A DNA stretch of 64,000 bases from Streptomyces seoulensis (lineage in GTDB: Bacteria; Actinomycetota; Actinomycetes; Streptomycetales; Streptomycetaceae), in contig NZ_CP032229.1 in assembly GCF_004328625.1 (NCBI RefSeq), forward strand, positions 6,076,001-6,140,000, written 5' to 3'. The position numbers and the translations under genes were made by a program. This document shows positions 52,377 to 63,071 of the stretch, one piece after another. Within the stretch, counting starts at the first letter, position 1, and each line of letters opens with the position of its first letter. The notes under the pieces were generated by a model, which saw nothing but the letters and a program-made list of their open reading frames with translations, had not been told where the DNA came from and did not search any database.

Positions 52377-52619
52377 ATGCGTATGCGCAAGCTTGCTGCA
52401 ACGGCCGTACTCGCGGGCGCCCTTGCCCTCTCCGGCGCCACGGCGGCCCAGGCGGCCGACCCGGACCCGACCACCGGCGTCGCCGCCAACAGCCCCGGCG
52501 TCGCCTCCGGCAACGTCATCCAGGTCCCGGTGGAGGTCCCGGTCAACCTGTGCGGCAACACGATCGACGTCGTGGGCCTGCTGAACCCCGCGTTCGGCAA
52601 CATCTGCGCCAACTCCTGA
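52377..52619 (+). CDS. Short chaplin
   Basis: 80 aa. The signal peptide (MRMRKLAATAVLAGALALSG, cleavage after AQA) is followed by a mature chaplin domain of about 53 residues: GVAANSPGVASGNVIQVPVE, then VPVNLCGNTIDVVGLLNPAFGN and IC. The two Cys form the single disulfide of short chaplins with Cys pairs. Chaplins assemble into amyloid-like films that coat aerial hyphae and spores. There is no cell-wall anchor. It converges with the acyltransferase gene. Confidence 0.93.
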   Translation: MRMRKLAATAVLAGALALSGATAAQAADPDPTTGVAANSPGVASGNVIQVPVEVPVNLCGNTIDVVGLLNPAFGNICANS

Positions 52620-52633
52620 CGGCGCGACGCGAA

Positions 52634-52669
52634 GGGTGCCGGTCCCTCTCACCAGAGGGGCCGGCACCC
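52634..52669. terminator. Bidirectional terminator after chaplin
   Basis: GGGTGCCGG-t-CCCTCT-cacc-AGAGGG-g-CCGGCACCC: a 15-bp stem with one T-G mismatch and a 4-nt loop, between convergent genes. Confidence 0.65.
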
Positions 52670-52681
52670 GGCTGCCGTGGG

Positions 52682-53851
52682 TCAGTCGGCGGCGACCGGC
52701 TCCTTCTGGACGGCGGACCGTTCCTTCGTCTCCTTCGGCCGGCCGCCGCGCAGCAGCAGGCGCCGGACCGGGCGCTCCACGCCCTCGAACAGCGCCCAGG
52801 ACAGCGCGAGGGAGATCGCGAACGCGGCCGCCGTCACCCCGATCCCGGCCACGGCGCCGAAGCGCGGCTTGTCACCCAGGACGGAGATGCCCGCGCGCAG
52901 CACCAGCAGATGCACCATGTAGAACGCGAACGACAGCTCCCCGAGCCGCACCAGCCGCTTCCCCCGCCACAGCGTGGGCAGCCCGCGCAGGTCCGCGACG
53001 GCCGCCGCCGGGATCAGCAGGGTGAACCCGGCCAGGGTGCAGGACGTGGCCGCGTAGCCCGGCGCCACCTGGGGGACGAGGAAGTAGCCGAGGATGGCCA
53101 GGGCCAGCGAGCCCTCCACGCCGGGGCCGCGCCAGCGCCCGAGCAGCACCAGCCGGGCGGTGACCGTGCCGAGCACGAACTCCGGCAGCCGGGCCAGGGG
53201 CAGCGAGTACATCGGCTGATTCAGCCAGTGATGGGCGTCCGCCCAGGCCAGCACCAGCGCGACCACCGCCGCGAGGCCGCCGAGCACCGCGGTGCCCCGC
53301 GCGTTCAGCCGGCGCAGCAGCCAGAAGAGGGCCGGGAAGAGCGCGTAGAAGAACGCCTCGCAGGCCAGCGACCAGCTCACCGGGTTGAGCGTCTGCCACC
53401 AGGGCTGCCACCAGGAGTGCACCAGCGACGCGTTCGCCAGGGTCTGCTTCCAGGTGGGGAGGGCCGGCTTGCCCATGGCGAAGGCGATCACGACCGCGAG
53501 CAGTGCGGTGGCCAGGTGCACGGGGTAGACCCGGGCGATCCGCCGTCGCCAGAAGCCGGGTGCCCGGTCGCCGGGCCGGGCCGACCAGGTCAGCACGAAG
53601 CCGGACAGGATGAAGAAGAACGACACCCCGGTGCCGCCGGGCGTGAAGGCCCAGGAGACCAGGCGTCCGGCCTGGCCGCCGAGGTAGCCGAAGTTGTTGA
53701 TGTGCAGCCCGAACACCAGAAGGGCCGCCACCCAGCGCAGTCCGGTGAGCGAGGGCAGCGCGGGTCTGACGCCGTCCGGTGGGACGGGGGCACCGGCCGC
53801 GCCGGGCCGTGCGGGCGGCGTCCGGGGCGTCCGGGTCGTCGCCGTGGTCAT
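52682..53851 (-). CDS. Acyltransferase family 3 (OafA-like) membrane protein
   Basis: 389 aa from the ATG at 53851. About ten membrane helices. Family landmarks: LPSLTGLRWVAALLVFGLHI with the conserved R and H at the first helix, SFFFILSGFVLTWSARPGD, FWRRRIARVYPVHLATALL, NPVSWSLACEAFFYALFPAL and LSFAFYMVHLLVL near the end. These enzymes move acetyl or other acyl groups onto sugars, lipids or secondary metabolites. Acceptor unknown. Confidence 0.88.
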   Translation of the reverse strand: MTTATTRTPRTPPARPGAAGAPVPPDGVRPALPSLTGLRWVAALLVFGLHINNFGYLGGQAGRLVSWAFTPGGTGVSFFFILSGFVLTWSARPGDRAPGFWRRRIARVYPVHLATALLAVVIAFAMGKPALPTWKQTLANASLVHSWWQPWWQTLNPVSWSLACEAFFYALFPALFWLLRRLNARGTAVLGGLAAVVALVLAWADAHHWLNQPMYSLPLARLPEFVLGTVTARLVLLGRWRGPGVEGSLALAILGYFLVPQVAPGYAATSCTLAGFTLLIPAAAVADLRGLPTLWRGKRLVRLGELSFAFYMVHLLVLRAGISVLGDKPRFGAVAGIGVTAAAFAISLALSWALFEGVERPVRRLLLRGGRPKETKERSAVQKEPVAAD

Positions 53852-54123
53852 CCGATCACCTGCCGCTGGAGGTTCGCGTGGGGCATGAAGGGGACTGGTG
53901 CCCTGCCGTGCCCCGACATTCACGTCATGACGGAAACATCACACTGCTGCCGAACGAGAGAGTCCGCGCCCTGCCACGGATGGCGGGCCCGGAGCACCCG
54001 CACGAGTGAGCGCGGCCCTGGCGGGGAACCACCTTGACGGGTTCCGTTTTGTCCGTTCCATACCGGTACGTACTGGTGTCGACCGATAGCTCAAAGGAGT
54101 CAAAAACTTGCATGGCTCGTTTT
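53852..54123. other. Divergent region between acyltransferase and furA
   Basis: 310 nt to the furA start in total. No gene is seen. It becomes markedly less GC-rich toward furA. A TTGACG (54034-54039) with TCCATA after a 17-nt spacer could be a second, upstream rightward promoter. Confidence 0.35.
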
Positions 54124-54154
54124 CTTGAATCATTCGTGTTTAAGGCGCTAGGGT
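54124..54154 (+). promoter_or_regulatory. Leaderless furA promoter with overlapping inverted repeat
   Basis: TTGAAT (54125-54130), an 18-nt spacer and TAGGGT (54149-54154) end seven bases before the furA ATG, which would put transcription start at or next to the A of the start codon. No Shine-Dalgarno is present. CTTGAA (54124-54129) and TTTAAG (54139-54144) form an imperfect dyad over the -35/spacer, where FurA could bind its own promoter. Confidence 0.55.
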
Positions 54155-54161
54155 TCCCCAC

Positions 54162-56878
<2,717 letters not shown>

Positions 56879-56895
56879 GCCGGAGCACCCCGGAA

Positions 56896-56927
56896 GGCGC
56901 CCCCGTACCGACCGGTCCGGGGGCGCC
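56896..56927 (+). terminator. katG terminator
   Basis: GGCGCCCCCG and CGGGGGCGCC pair perfectly over a 12-nt loop, 18 nt after the katG stop. Confidence 0.65.
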
Positions 56928-57045
56928 CCCATGTCCGCGGCAGGCCCTCCCACCTGGGGTTCTTCCGCCCCGGCCGCCCGTACTGCGGGTTCGCCGGGTC
57001 GGGTGCACGATGGTGATGTGGGCAGGCGAGAGGAGGCGGCTGCCG

Positions 57046-57648
57046 ATGACTCGGACACCTCCGCAGACGATCACCCCGATACGGCTGTGGCGCTGGCGGC
57101 GCAATCCGCTGCGCAGACACGGCGACCTCGTCGAGGCGTGGGTCGTGCTCCTGACCTGGATCCTCGTGGTGCTCGGCGGGGCGCTCGCGGGCTGGGCCGC
57201 CGCCAGTTCGGTGGATTCCGCGCTCGCCGTGCGCCGGGACCAGGTGCACGAGGTCCGCGCTGTCCTCACCGGCCCGGCGCCGAAGACCGCGCCCTCACGG
57301 GGCGGCTACGACGACGACCGGGTGTGGACCAAGGTCCGCTGGACCGACGCCAAGGGCGCCGTGCACACCGACAAGGCCAAGGTGAGCCCCGGCACCCCGG
57401 CCGGGACCTCCGTCACCCTGTGGACGGACGGCTCCGGACGCACCGTGCCGCCGCCCGCCTCCGAGGCCGAGTCCCTGCTCCAGACCGTGCTCACCGGCGT
57501 TCTCGTCGCGCAGGTCACCGGCACCGCCGTCTGGGCCGCCGGACGGCTGGCGTGCGGCACGCTCGTCCGGCGCCGGCTCGCCGAGTGGGACGAGGAGTGG
57601 AGCCGGGTCGGCCCGGAATGGCGGCGGCTCAGCGGCGGCAGGGGCTGA
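57046..57648 (+). CDS. Rv1733c-like membrane protein
   Basis: 200 aa from the ATG at 57046 with GAGAGGAGG upstream; ATG 57010 is possible. The N-terminal RLWRWRRNPLRRHGDLVEAW is the hallmark of the actinobacterial Rv1733c family, followed by TM1 (WVVLLTWILVVLGGALAGWA), an extracytoplasmic beta domain (VRAVLTGPAPKTAP to KVSPGTPAGTSVTLWTDGSG) and TM2 (LLQTVLTGVLVAQVTGTAVW). Role unknown; the mycobacterial member is linked to dormancy. It converges with blaB with nine bases between. Confidence 0.82.
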   Translation: MTRTPPQTITPIRLWRWRRNPLRRHGDLVEAWVVLLTWILVVLGGALAGWAAASSVDSALAVRRDQVHEVRAVLTGPAPKTAPSRGGYDDDRVWTKVRWTDAKGAVHTDKAKVSPGTPAGTSVTLWTDGSGRTVPPPASEAESLLQTVLTGVLVAQVTGTAVWAAGRLACGTLVRRRLAEWDEEWSRVGPEWRRLSGGRG

Positions 57649-57657
57649 CCCCCGGCC

Positions 57658-58545
57658 TCACTTCCGCAGCGCCTCGAACGCGCGCCGGGCGGCGGCCCCG
57701 ATGGCCAGGTCGATGTCCGGCGCCAGGGCCGCCCTGCGGTCGGCGCGGGTCAGCGCGGCCAGCGCCACCCGGTCGCCGGAGTCCGCCTCCACCACGCCGA
57801 TCTCGTGCCGCAGGTGCAGGAACGACCCCGTCTTCCCGCTGAACCGCAGCGAGTCCGCGCGCAGCTCGCTCACCATCCGGTGGGCGAAGACCTGAAGGCC
57901 CATGAGCCGCCGCAGCTCCGCCGTCGCCGCCGGCTCGGAGATCTCGTCCCGCCACACCCGCTCCAGCAGGGACACCAGCGCCCGTGCCGTCCCGGTGCTG
58001 GCGTGCGCCGGGTCCAGCGTCTCGATGGTGTGCCGGCCGGTGCGTTCGTCGCGTACGGCCAGCTCCAGGGCGAGCGAGAAGTCGTTGCCGGCGGCTCCGG
58101 CCGCGCAGGCGTACATGTGGTGCAGCCGGTGCCGTACCCGCAGGTCGGGGCAGTCCCAGGAGTGCAGCCGGGCGGCCACCTCCGGCACCGGGACCAGATC
58201 GAGGAGGAGGTCGGCGGCGGAGTTGTCGCTCACCGAGAGCATCATCAGCAGCAGGTCGCCGACGGCCAGTGTCACCGGATGGCGGAACGCCGCGAGCCCG
58301 GTCGGACCGGCACTCCCGGCGGAGGGCACGTAGGTCACGGGCCGGGCGGGGTCGAGTTCCCCGGCCGCGATCCGGTCCAGCACCACCAGGGCGAGGGGCA
58401 CCTTCACCACCGAGGCGAGCGGCGCCGGTACGTCCACGGCGAAGCCCAGCTCCTCGCCGGTGTCGATGTTCCGGGCCAGGAACGAACCCCGGACGCCGAG
58501 TGCCTCCCACGCGGAGGCGATGCCGTCCGCCACCTCGGCGCTCAT
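57658..58545 (-). CDS. blaB: BlaB-like penicillin-recognising regulatory protein
   Basis: 295 aa with no signal peptide. Serine beta-lactamase/DD-peptidase motifs are present: S45-V-V-K48, SVSDNSAADLL (SDN) and FSGKTGSFLH (KTG). The Glu-x-x-Leu-Asn omega loop of true class A enzymes is not recognisable. Its ATG overlaps the stop of the LysR gene (ATGA). In S. cacaoi, BlaB is a cytoplasmic protein of this type needed with the LysR activator BlaA for beta-lactamase induction; the arrangement here is the same. Confidence 0.88.
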   Translation of the reverse strand: MSAEVADGIASAWEALGVRGSFLARNIDTGEELGFAVDVPAPLASVVKVPLALVVLDRIAAGELDPARPVTYVPSAGSAGPTGLAAFRHPVTLAVGDLLLMMLSVSDNSAADLLLDLVPVPEVAARLHSWDCPDLRVRHRLHHMYACAAGAAGNDFSLALELAVRDERTGRHTIETLDPAHASTGTARALVSLLERVWRDEISEPAATAELRRLMGLQVFAHRMVSELRADSLRFSGKTGSFLHLRHEIGVVEADSGDRVALAALTRADRRAALAPDIDLAIGAAARRAFEALRK

Positions 58546-59405
58546 CGCGTCACCTCCGCCAGGGTCTCCGCCAGCCACCGGGGTACCTCGCCCGTCCCCC
58601 CGTGGGACTCGCTCGCGCCCATCTCGTACCCCCGGTGCAGGGCGGTGTCGGCCAATGGGGTCCAGCTCGCGCCGTGCTGCCGGGCGAACGGCTCCGCGCA
58701 CAGCAGCCGCGCCCGCCCTGCCAGCGTGCCGGCCAGCGCGGCGGCGGCCGGACCGGCCGGCCGCAGCAGAGTCTCCGGCAGTCCGGCACGGGCGGCGGCC
58801 CGCGCCAACCGGTCGCGTGCGTACGGCACTTCGTCCTCCTTCAGAGTCAGGATCGGCAGCCCGGCCACGCCTCGCGGCGGGCGGAGGTCCTCCAGATGGA
58901 GGGAGCGCCGCGCGAGCCGCTTCGCCGCCGCCAGACCGAGCGGGACCCGGAAAGCGGCGCGTTCGGGGGCCACCCGGAGCAGGGCATAGGCCAGCGAACC
59001 GTCCCCGATCCCCGACTCCCGTTGCTGCGGCGGGAGTTCGCGCACCGCCAGCGTAGTGCCCTGCTCGCTGCCGGCGCGGAGCACGGCCGCCAGGGCCACC
59101 GGCGCGCAGTGCGCGGGCACGCCCACGACCCGTACCCGCGCGGCACGCGCCGAGAGGGCGGCCTCGTCCAGCCGGCCGGCGCGCTCCAGCACGTCCCGTG
59201 CGTACGGGAGCAGCGAGCTGCCGAACTCCGTCACGGTGACCTGGCGCCGGGAGCGGTCGAACAACTGGCCGCCGAAACGCGTCTCCAACGACTTGATGCG
59301 GCGGCTGAGCAGCGGCTGCGCGATGCCCAGCCGGTCGGCGGCGCGCGAGAAGCTCACCTCGTCGGCTGTTGCGGTGAACGCCGCCAGATGCGCGAGCAGA
59401 TCCAT
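58542..59405 (-). CDS. blaA: LysR-family activator BlaA
   Basis: 287 aa. The N-terminal HTH (ADEVSFSRAADRLGIAQPLLSRRIKSLETRFGGQLFDRS) is typical LysR. The C-terminal effector domain has two lobes (VRVVGVPAHCAPVALAAVLR, then RARLLCAEPFARQHG). It is divergent from the beta-lactamase gene, 134 nt away, and coupled to blaB, matching the blaA-blaB activator pair of S. cacaoi that switches on the beta-lactamase gene when beta-lactam is present. Confidence 0.9.
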   Translation of the reverse strand: MDLLAHLAAFTATADEVSFSRAADRLGIAQPLLSRRIKSLETRFGGQLFDRSRRQVTVTEFGSSLLPYARDVLERAGRLDEAALSARAARVRVVGVPAHCAPVALAAVLRAGSEQGTTLAVRELPPQQRESGIGDGSLAYALLRVAPERAAFRVPLGLAAAKRLARRSLHLEDLRPPRGVAGLPILTLKEDEVPYARDRLARAAARAGLPETLLRPAGPAAAALAGTLAGRARLLCAEPFARQHGASWTPLADTALHRGYEMGASESHGGTGEVPRWLAETLAEVTR

Positions 59406-59539
59406 CCAGGAGTCATATCAATAAGTCATGGAGCGTTCAAAGTTCACTCTTGGACATGAGCGGTGCCCTGCTGTTTCGCTGTCACCCCGTCGGTGATCCA
59501 TCCGGCCCGACGGCACAACTCCCCTGGAGGAAACCGCAC
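59406..59539. promoter_or_regulatory. blaA/bla divergent promoter region
   Basis: The 134-nt region includes an AT-rich patch (CATATCAATAAGTCATGG, 59414-59431) with a T-N11-A spacing (59416 to 59428), the minimal LysR box, and a CCTGGAGG ribosome site for bla at 59523-59530. BlaA should bind here; exact half-sites are uncertain. Confidence 0.4.
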
Positions 59540-60448
59540 ATGACCCGTGCCACCCCGGTCCCGCGCCGCACCCTGCTCCGCGCGGGCGCCGCCCTCACCG
59601 CCGCTGCCGCCGCGACCTCCGCCACCCCCGCCTTCGCCGCCCCGAGCGGCCCGGCCGTGCTGCGTCCGGAGCTGGCCGAGCTGGAGAAGCGGTACGGCGC
59701 GCGGCTCGGTGTGTACGCGCACAACACGCGCACCGGCGCCACGGTGGCGTACCGCGCGGACGAACCCTTCGCCATGTGCTCGACGTTCAAGGCCATCGCC
59801 GCCGCGGCGGTCCTGCGCGACCATGGCGGCCGCGCCGCGCTCGGCGAGGTGATCCACTACCCGCCGGCCGACATCCTCTCCAACTCCGAGCACAGCCAGG
59901 CCCGTCAGGAGACCGGGATGGCGCTGGGCGACGTGTGCGCGGCCGCCATCCAGTACAGCGACAACACGGCGGGCAACCTCATGCTCCGCCGGATCGGCGG
60001 CCCGGCCGGGCTCACCCGCTTCTTCCGCTCCCTCGGCGACCGGGTGAGCCGGCTCGACCGCTGGGAGACCGACCTGAACACCGCCGTACCCGGTGACCCG
60101 CGCGACACCACCACCCCGCGCGCCCTCGGCCGCACCTTCGAACTGCTCACGCTGGGGCGGGCGTTGAGCCACGGCGACCGGGAGCAGCTGGTCGGCTGGC
60201 TGCGTGGCAACACCACCAGCGCCAAGCGGTTCGGCGCCGGACTCCCGTCGGACTGGGTCCTCGCGGACAAGACCGGCACCGGCTCCTACGCCAGCGCCAA
60301 CGACCTCGGCGTGGCCTGGACCGGCAAGGGCACCCCGCTGCTGCTCTCCGTGCTCTCGACCAGGCCCGCGCCCGACGCGCCCGTGGACGAGGCGCTGATC
60401 GAGGAGACGGCACGCCTGCTCGCGGCCACCCTCGCGCCGGGGGAGTAG
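59540..60448 (+). CDS. bla: Class A beta-lactamase, Tat-exported
   Basis: 302 aa. A twin-arginine signal (PVPRRTLLRAGAALTAAAAA, cleavage after AFA) precedes the catalytic domain. All class A motifs are in place: S81-T-F-K84, S140-D-N142, omega loop E176-T-D-L-N180 and K244-T-G246. It hydrolyses beta-lactams after export; Streptomyces enzymes of this kind are usually penicillinases. It is under likely BlaA/BlaB control from the divergent genes. A hairpin follows the stop. Confidence 0.95.
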   Translation: MTRATPVPRRTLLRAGAALTAAAAATSATPAFAAPSGPAVLRPELAELEKRYGARLGVYAHNTRTGATVAYRADEPFAMCSTFKAIAAAAVLRDHGGRAALGEVIHYPPADILSNSEHSQARQETGMALGDVCAAAIQYSDNTAGNLMLRRIGGPAGLTRFFRSLGDRVSRLDRWETDLNTAVPGDPRDTTTPRALGRTFELLTLGRALSHGDREQLVGWLRGNTTSAKRFGAGLPSDWVLADKTGTGSYASANDLGVAWTGKGTPLLLSVLSTRPAPDAPVDEALIEETARLLAATLAPGE

Positions 60449-60457
60449 CCGCCGTAC

Positions 60458-60483
60458 CGGCCCCGCCACGGCGGGCGGGGCCG
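60458..60483 (+). terminator. bla terminator
   Basis: CGGCCCCGCC and GGCGGGGCCG pair perfectly with a 6-nt loop, nine nt after the stop. Confidence 0.6.
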
Positions 60484-60727
60484 ACCCGTGCAATTCGGGG
60501 ATGTCGGGTCCCGTACCGAAATCTGCCATCCGTGCTGACCTGCGTATTCGGTTCCGACATGACTGTGATGATGCTCAACTCGTGGAAAATTGACGGGAGT
60601 TGTAAAGGCGACAAGACTCTGACCGTCCTCGCTTCCGCCTCGGGCGGGCGAAGGGACACGGGGCGCCGCGCGCCGGTTGGCGCGCGCCCTGCCACCTCCC
60701 ACACCTTTGAACGGACAGAGGCTCACC

Positions 60728-61657
60728 TTGGCACGCTCGCAACCAGCCAGATTTCTCGCCACGGCCGCCGCGGCCTTCCTCGCGGCGACCGCCGCGCCCC
60801 TGATCGGCGCAGGCGCCGCCCACGCCCAGGAGGGCGGCGCCTGCGCGTCCGCCACCGTGCAGTACCGCCTGGTCGACGCCGACGGCAAGGTCGTCGGCGC
60901 CGACTGGTCCTCGCAGGGCGGGTTCCACCAGTGGGACACCGTCCCCGGCACCGTCGAGGTCCGCCTCGCGCCCGGCCAGAGCGTGGGCGAGGGGTGCAGC
61001 TACGCCGTCTCCCTGGCCGAGTACACCACCGAGGGCCCGAACTGGGCCTCCTCCGGTCACCAGGAAATGATCGACAAGGCCACCGTCCACCTCACCGCGA
61101 AGGACGTCGCGGGCAGGGACGACGACGGCCGCACCTGGCAGAAGCTCGGCGTCAAGGCGCCGTCCTGCTTCGGTCAGATCGACCTGTACGGCGAGGACAC
61201 CGCCTACGACGGCAAGGAGGGCGAGGGTCACGGCCCGCTGCCCGACGTGCGCGCCGGCGTCCTCACCCCGTACCACCTGATAGCCGCCTGGAACGGTGGG
61301 GACAAGCGGTGCGAGTCCGGTACGCCGGAGTCGGCCACGCCGAGCCCGTCCGCGCCGGAGACCTCCGCGAGCCCGGCGCCCTCCGCGCCGCCCGCCGGCA
61401 GCGAGCCGAGCGCGCCCGCCGAGGACAGCTCCAAGCCCCCGGTGAGCCCGAAGCCCGGCGCCACGCCGTCCACCGACGCGGACGTGCCGCCGGCCCAGTC
61501 CAGTCCGCCCGCGCCCAAGTCCTCGCCCAACGGCGGTAACCCGCCGCTGGCTGAGACCGGTGCGGGTGCCCCGGTCGGCATGCTCGCGGGTGGGGCCGCG
61601 CTCGTGCTGGCCGTGGGAGCCGGAACGGTGTACGCCTCGCGCGCACGCCGTTCCTGA
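60728..61657 (+). CDS. LAETG-anchored secreted surface protein
   Basis: 309 aa from a TTG at 60728 with ACAGAGG upstream; a frame open to 60677 lacks a ribosome site. The Sec signal (FLATAAAAFLAATAAPLIGA, cleavage after AHA) is followed by a 150-residue Cys-containing domain (ACASATVQYRLVDADGKVVG, GEGCSYAVSLAEYT, APSCFGQIDLYGEDTAYDG, ending KRCES). A Pro/Ser/Thr stalk leads to LAETG, a hydrophobic helix and RARRS. This is a class E sortase substrate. The domain is one I cannot name. Four cysteines suggest two disulfides. Confidence 0.85.
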   Translation: MARSQPARFLATAAAAFLAATAAPLIGAGAAHAQEGGACASATVQYRLVDADGKVVGADWSSQGGFHQWDTVPGTVEVRLAPGQSVGEGCSYAVSLAEYTTEGPNWASSGHQEMIDKATVHLTAKDVAGRDDDGRTWQKLGVKAPSCFGQIDLYGEDTAYDGKEGEGHGPLPDVRAGVLTPYHLIAAWNGGDKRCESGTPESATPSPSAPETSASPAPSAPPAGSEPSAPAEDSSKPPVSPKPGATPSTDADVPPAQSSPPAPKSSPNGGNPPLAETGAGAPVGMLAGGAALVLAVGAGTVYASRARRS

Positions 61658-61662
61658 CCCCT

Positions 61663-61681
61663 CCCGCGCCACCGGCGCGGG
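61663..61681 (+). terminator. Short hairpin after the LAETG gene
   Basis: CCCGCGCC-acc-GGCGCGGG, a perfect 8-bp stem six nt after the stop. Confidence 0.45.
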
Positions 61682-61695
61682 AAGGGGAGGCAGGA

Positions 61696-61727
61696 GGGGG
61701 AACCGTCGGCGGACGGTTCCCCCTTTT
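61696..61727 (+). terminator. Rho-independent terminator with U tract
   Basis: GGGGGAACCGTC-ggcg-GACGGTTCCCCC followed directly by TTTT: a perfect 12-bp stem, 4-nt loop. It is the only terminator here with a clear U run. Confidence 0.75.
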
Positions 61728-61753
61728 CGGCTTCGGCCCTTTCGGCTTCGGCC
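61723..61753. repeat. Tandem 15/16-bp duplication beyond the terminator
   Basis: CTTTTCGGCTTCGGCC is followed by CTTTCGGCTTCGGCC, differing only by one T. Confidence 0.6.
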
Positions 61754-61871
61754 GGGCTGGTTTCCCAGTACCGGCAGTAACATGATGATCTTTCTCCGGA
61801 AGTTACTCACCAGTTTCGACAAGGCGCCGTCCGCGTGGTCCGCGTGGCCGGCCCCTCCTCCGGAGATGACC

Positions 61872-62054
61872 ATGTCCGCTGTCGACGAGGCGTTGGCCAA
61901 CGCCCGTACCACCTATGAGCAGCACGTACAGACCTGCCGCCAGTGCCGTGCCGACGGCGCGGCCTGCGCCGTGGCCAAGGTCCACCTGCGTACGTACAAC
62001 AACGCCCGCCGCGACCATCTCCGGGCCACGGGTGGCGCGGCTCCCAGAGGCTGA
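61872..62054 (+). CDS. Small Cys protein with CxxC-x6-C motif, 60 aa
   Basis: ATG at 61872 with CCGGAG six bases upstream (ATG 61866 abuts the ribosome site). Product: MSAVDEALANARTTYEQHV, then QTCRQCRADGAACAVAKVHL and a basic helix RTYNNARRDHLRATGG. Three cysteines and a His could bind zinc (C-x2-C-x6-C). Helical throughout, cytoplasmic. Family not recognised. It converges with the APH-like gene, three bases apart. Confidence 0.65.
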   Translation: MSAVDEALANARTTYEQHVQTCRQCRADGAACAVAKVHLRTYNNARRDHLRATGGAAPRG

Positions 62055-62057
62055 GGC

Positions 62058-63029
62058 TCAGAACGGGGGAGCGTCCCCGGTCTCCAGCAGTGAGCGGGCG
62101 CCCTCCGGCCCCACCGCGGCGGCCGGGAAGAGCCGGGTCCAGGCGCGGGCCTGGCCCAGCGCGCCCAGCCGCCAGGCGAGGTGGGCCGCGCGGCGGAGTT
62201 CCGCCGTCGACAGGCCGAGGTCCGTCCAGGGGGCCAGGTAGGCGTCGCGCAGCCGGGGGAGCACCCCGGGCCCGAGGCGCTCGGCCGCCCGCTGGGCCGG
62301 GATGCGCAGACTGGCGAAGGGGTGCGAGACGAGGGCGTCTCCCCAGTCGAAGTAGGTGAACCGGCCGGGGCCGGGGTGGAAGAGCTGGCCCTCGTGCAGG
62401 TCGGCGTGGTCGAGCGAGTCGGGGACGCCGAGCGCGTCCAACTCCGCGCACCAGTCGGCCAGCCGGGTCCTGAGGGTGTCGAGCCGGTCCCGTTGGCCCA
62501 CCTCCAAGGCGCCGGTCCCGGCCCGCAACCGGTCGAAGGACGCGGGCACTTCGCCCACCCGGAGCCTCGGTACGCCGAGCGCGCCGAGTTCACCGACGCG
62601 CGGAACCAGGGCGCGCTGCATCCTGGCGTACCCGCAGAGCAGCTCCTCCCAGGCGCCCGGCGTGGCCTCCACCTCCCGGAAGAGCGGCCCGCCGTCCGGC
62701 AGCAACGACCACCCCCGCCCGGCGTCCACCGCCAGCGGCCGCAGCACGTACTCCGGCACCCACCGGGCCAGCGCGGCGGTCAGCGGCCCCTCGAAGGCAC
62801 TCGCGGGCGGATTGGCCTTGAACCACACAGGCGCCTGCCCGCCCACCGGAACCCGCATCAGCACCGACCAGGGCCGCACCCGGACCCGGGGCACCCCACC
62901 CGACCGCAGACCGTGCCGCGCGAGTTCCCCCTCGACCCAGTCGAAGGCGGCCTCCCGCCACTCCTTCTGCTCCCAGGGCGTCACCGCGTCGGGGTACGCG
63001 CCCCGGTCCACCTCGACTGTGCGCTCCAT
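62058..63029 (-). CDS. Aminoglycoside-phosphotransferase-like kinase
   Basis: 323 aa with an APH/choline-kinase fold. VWFKANPPASAFEGPLTAAL is the nucleotide-binding strand region with its Lys; the Brenner-type catalytic loop is SLDHADLHEGQLFHPGPG, and FTYFDWGDALVSHPFASL holds the Mg-binding Asp. The HxDxxxxN loop has Gln in place of Asn. Most chromosomal members phosphorylate unknown small molecules rather than antibiotics, so resistance should not be assumed. It stands 42 nt downstream of the isoprenyl transferase gene on the same strand. Confidence 0.85.
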   Translation of the reverse strand: MERTVEVDRGAYPDAVTPWEQKEWREAAFDWVEGELARHGLRSGGVPRVRVRPWSVLMRVPVGGQAPVWFKANPPASAFEGPLTAALARWVPEYVLRPLAVDAGRGWSLLPDGGPLFREVEATPGAWEELLCGYARMQRALVPRVGELGALGVPRLRVGEVPASFDRLRAGTGALEVGQRDRLDTLRTRLADWCAELDALGVPDSLDHADLHEGQLFHPGPGRFTYFDWGDALVSHPFASLRIPAQRAAERLGPGVLPRLRDAYLAPWTDLGLSTAELRRAAHLAWRLGALGQARAWTRLFPAAAVGPEGARSLLETGDAPPF

Positions 63030-63071
63030 CGGGCCATCCCAGCACGCTCCACCGCCCCTGGCCAGGGGTTT

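Noticed and set aside
57658..58545. Second beta-lactamase
   Set aside because: No export signal and no ExxLN omega loop; coupling to a LysR gene fits the BlaB sensor role better.
62058..63029. Aminoglycoside resistance gene
   Set aside because: Only the general APH/choline-kinase fold is seen, with Gln replacing the catalytic-loop Asn; no resistance context.
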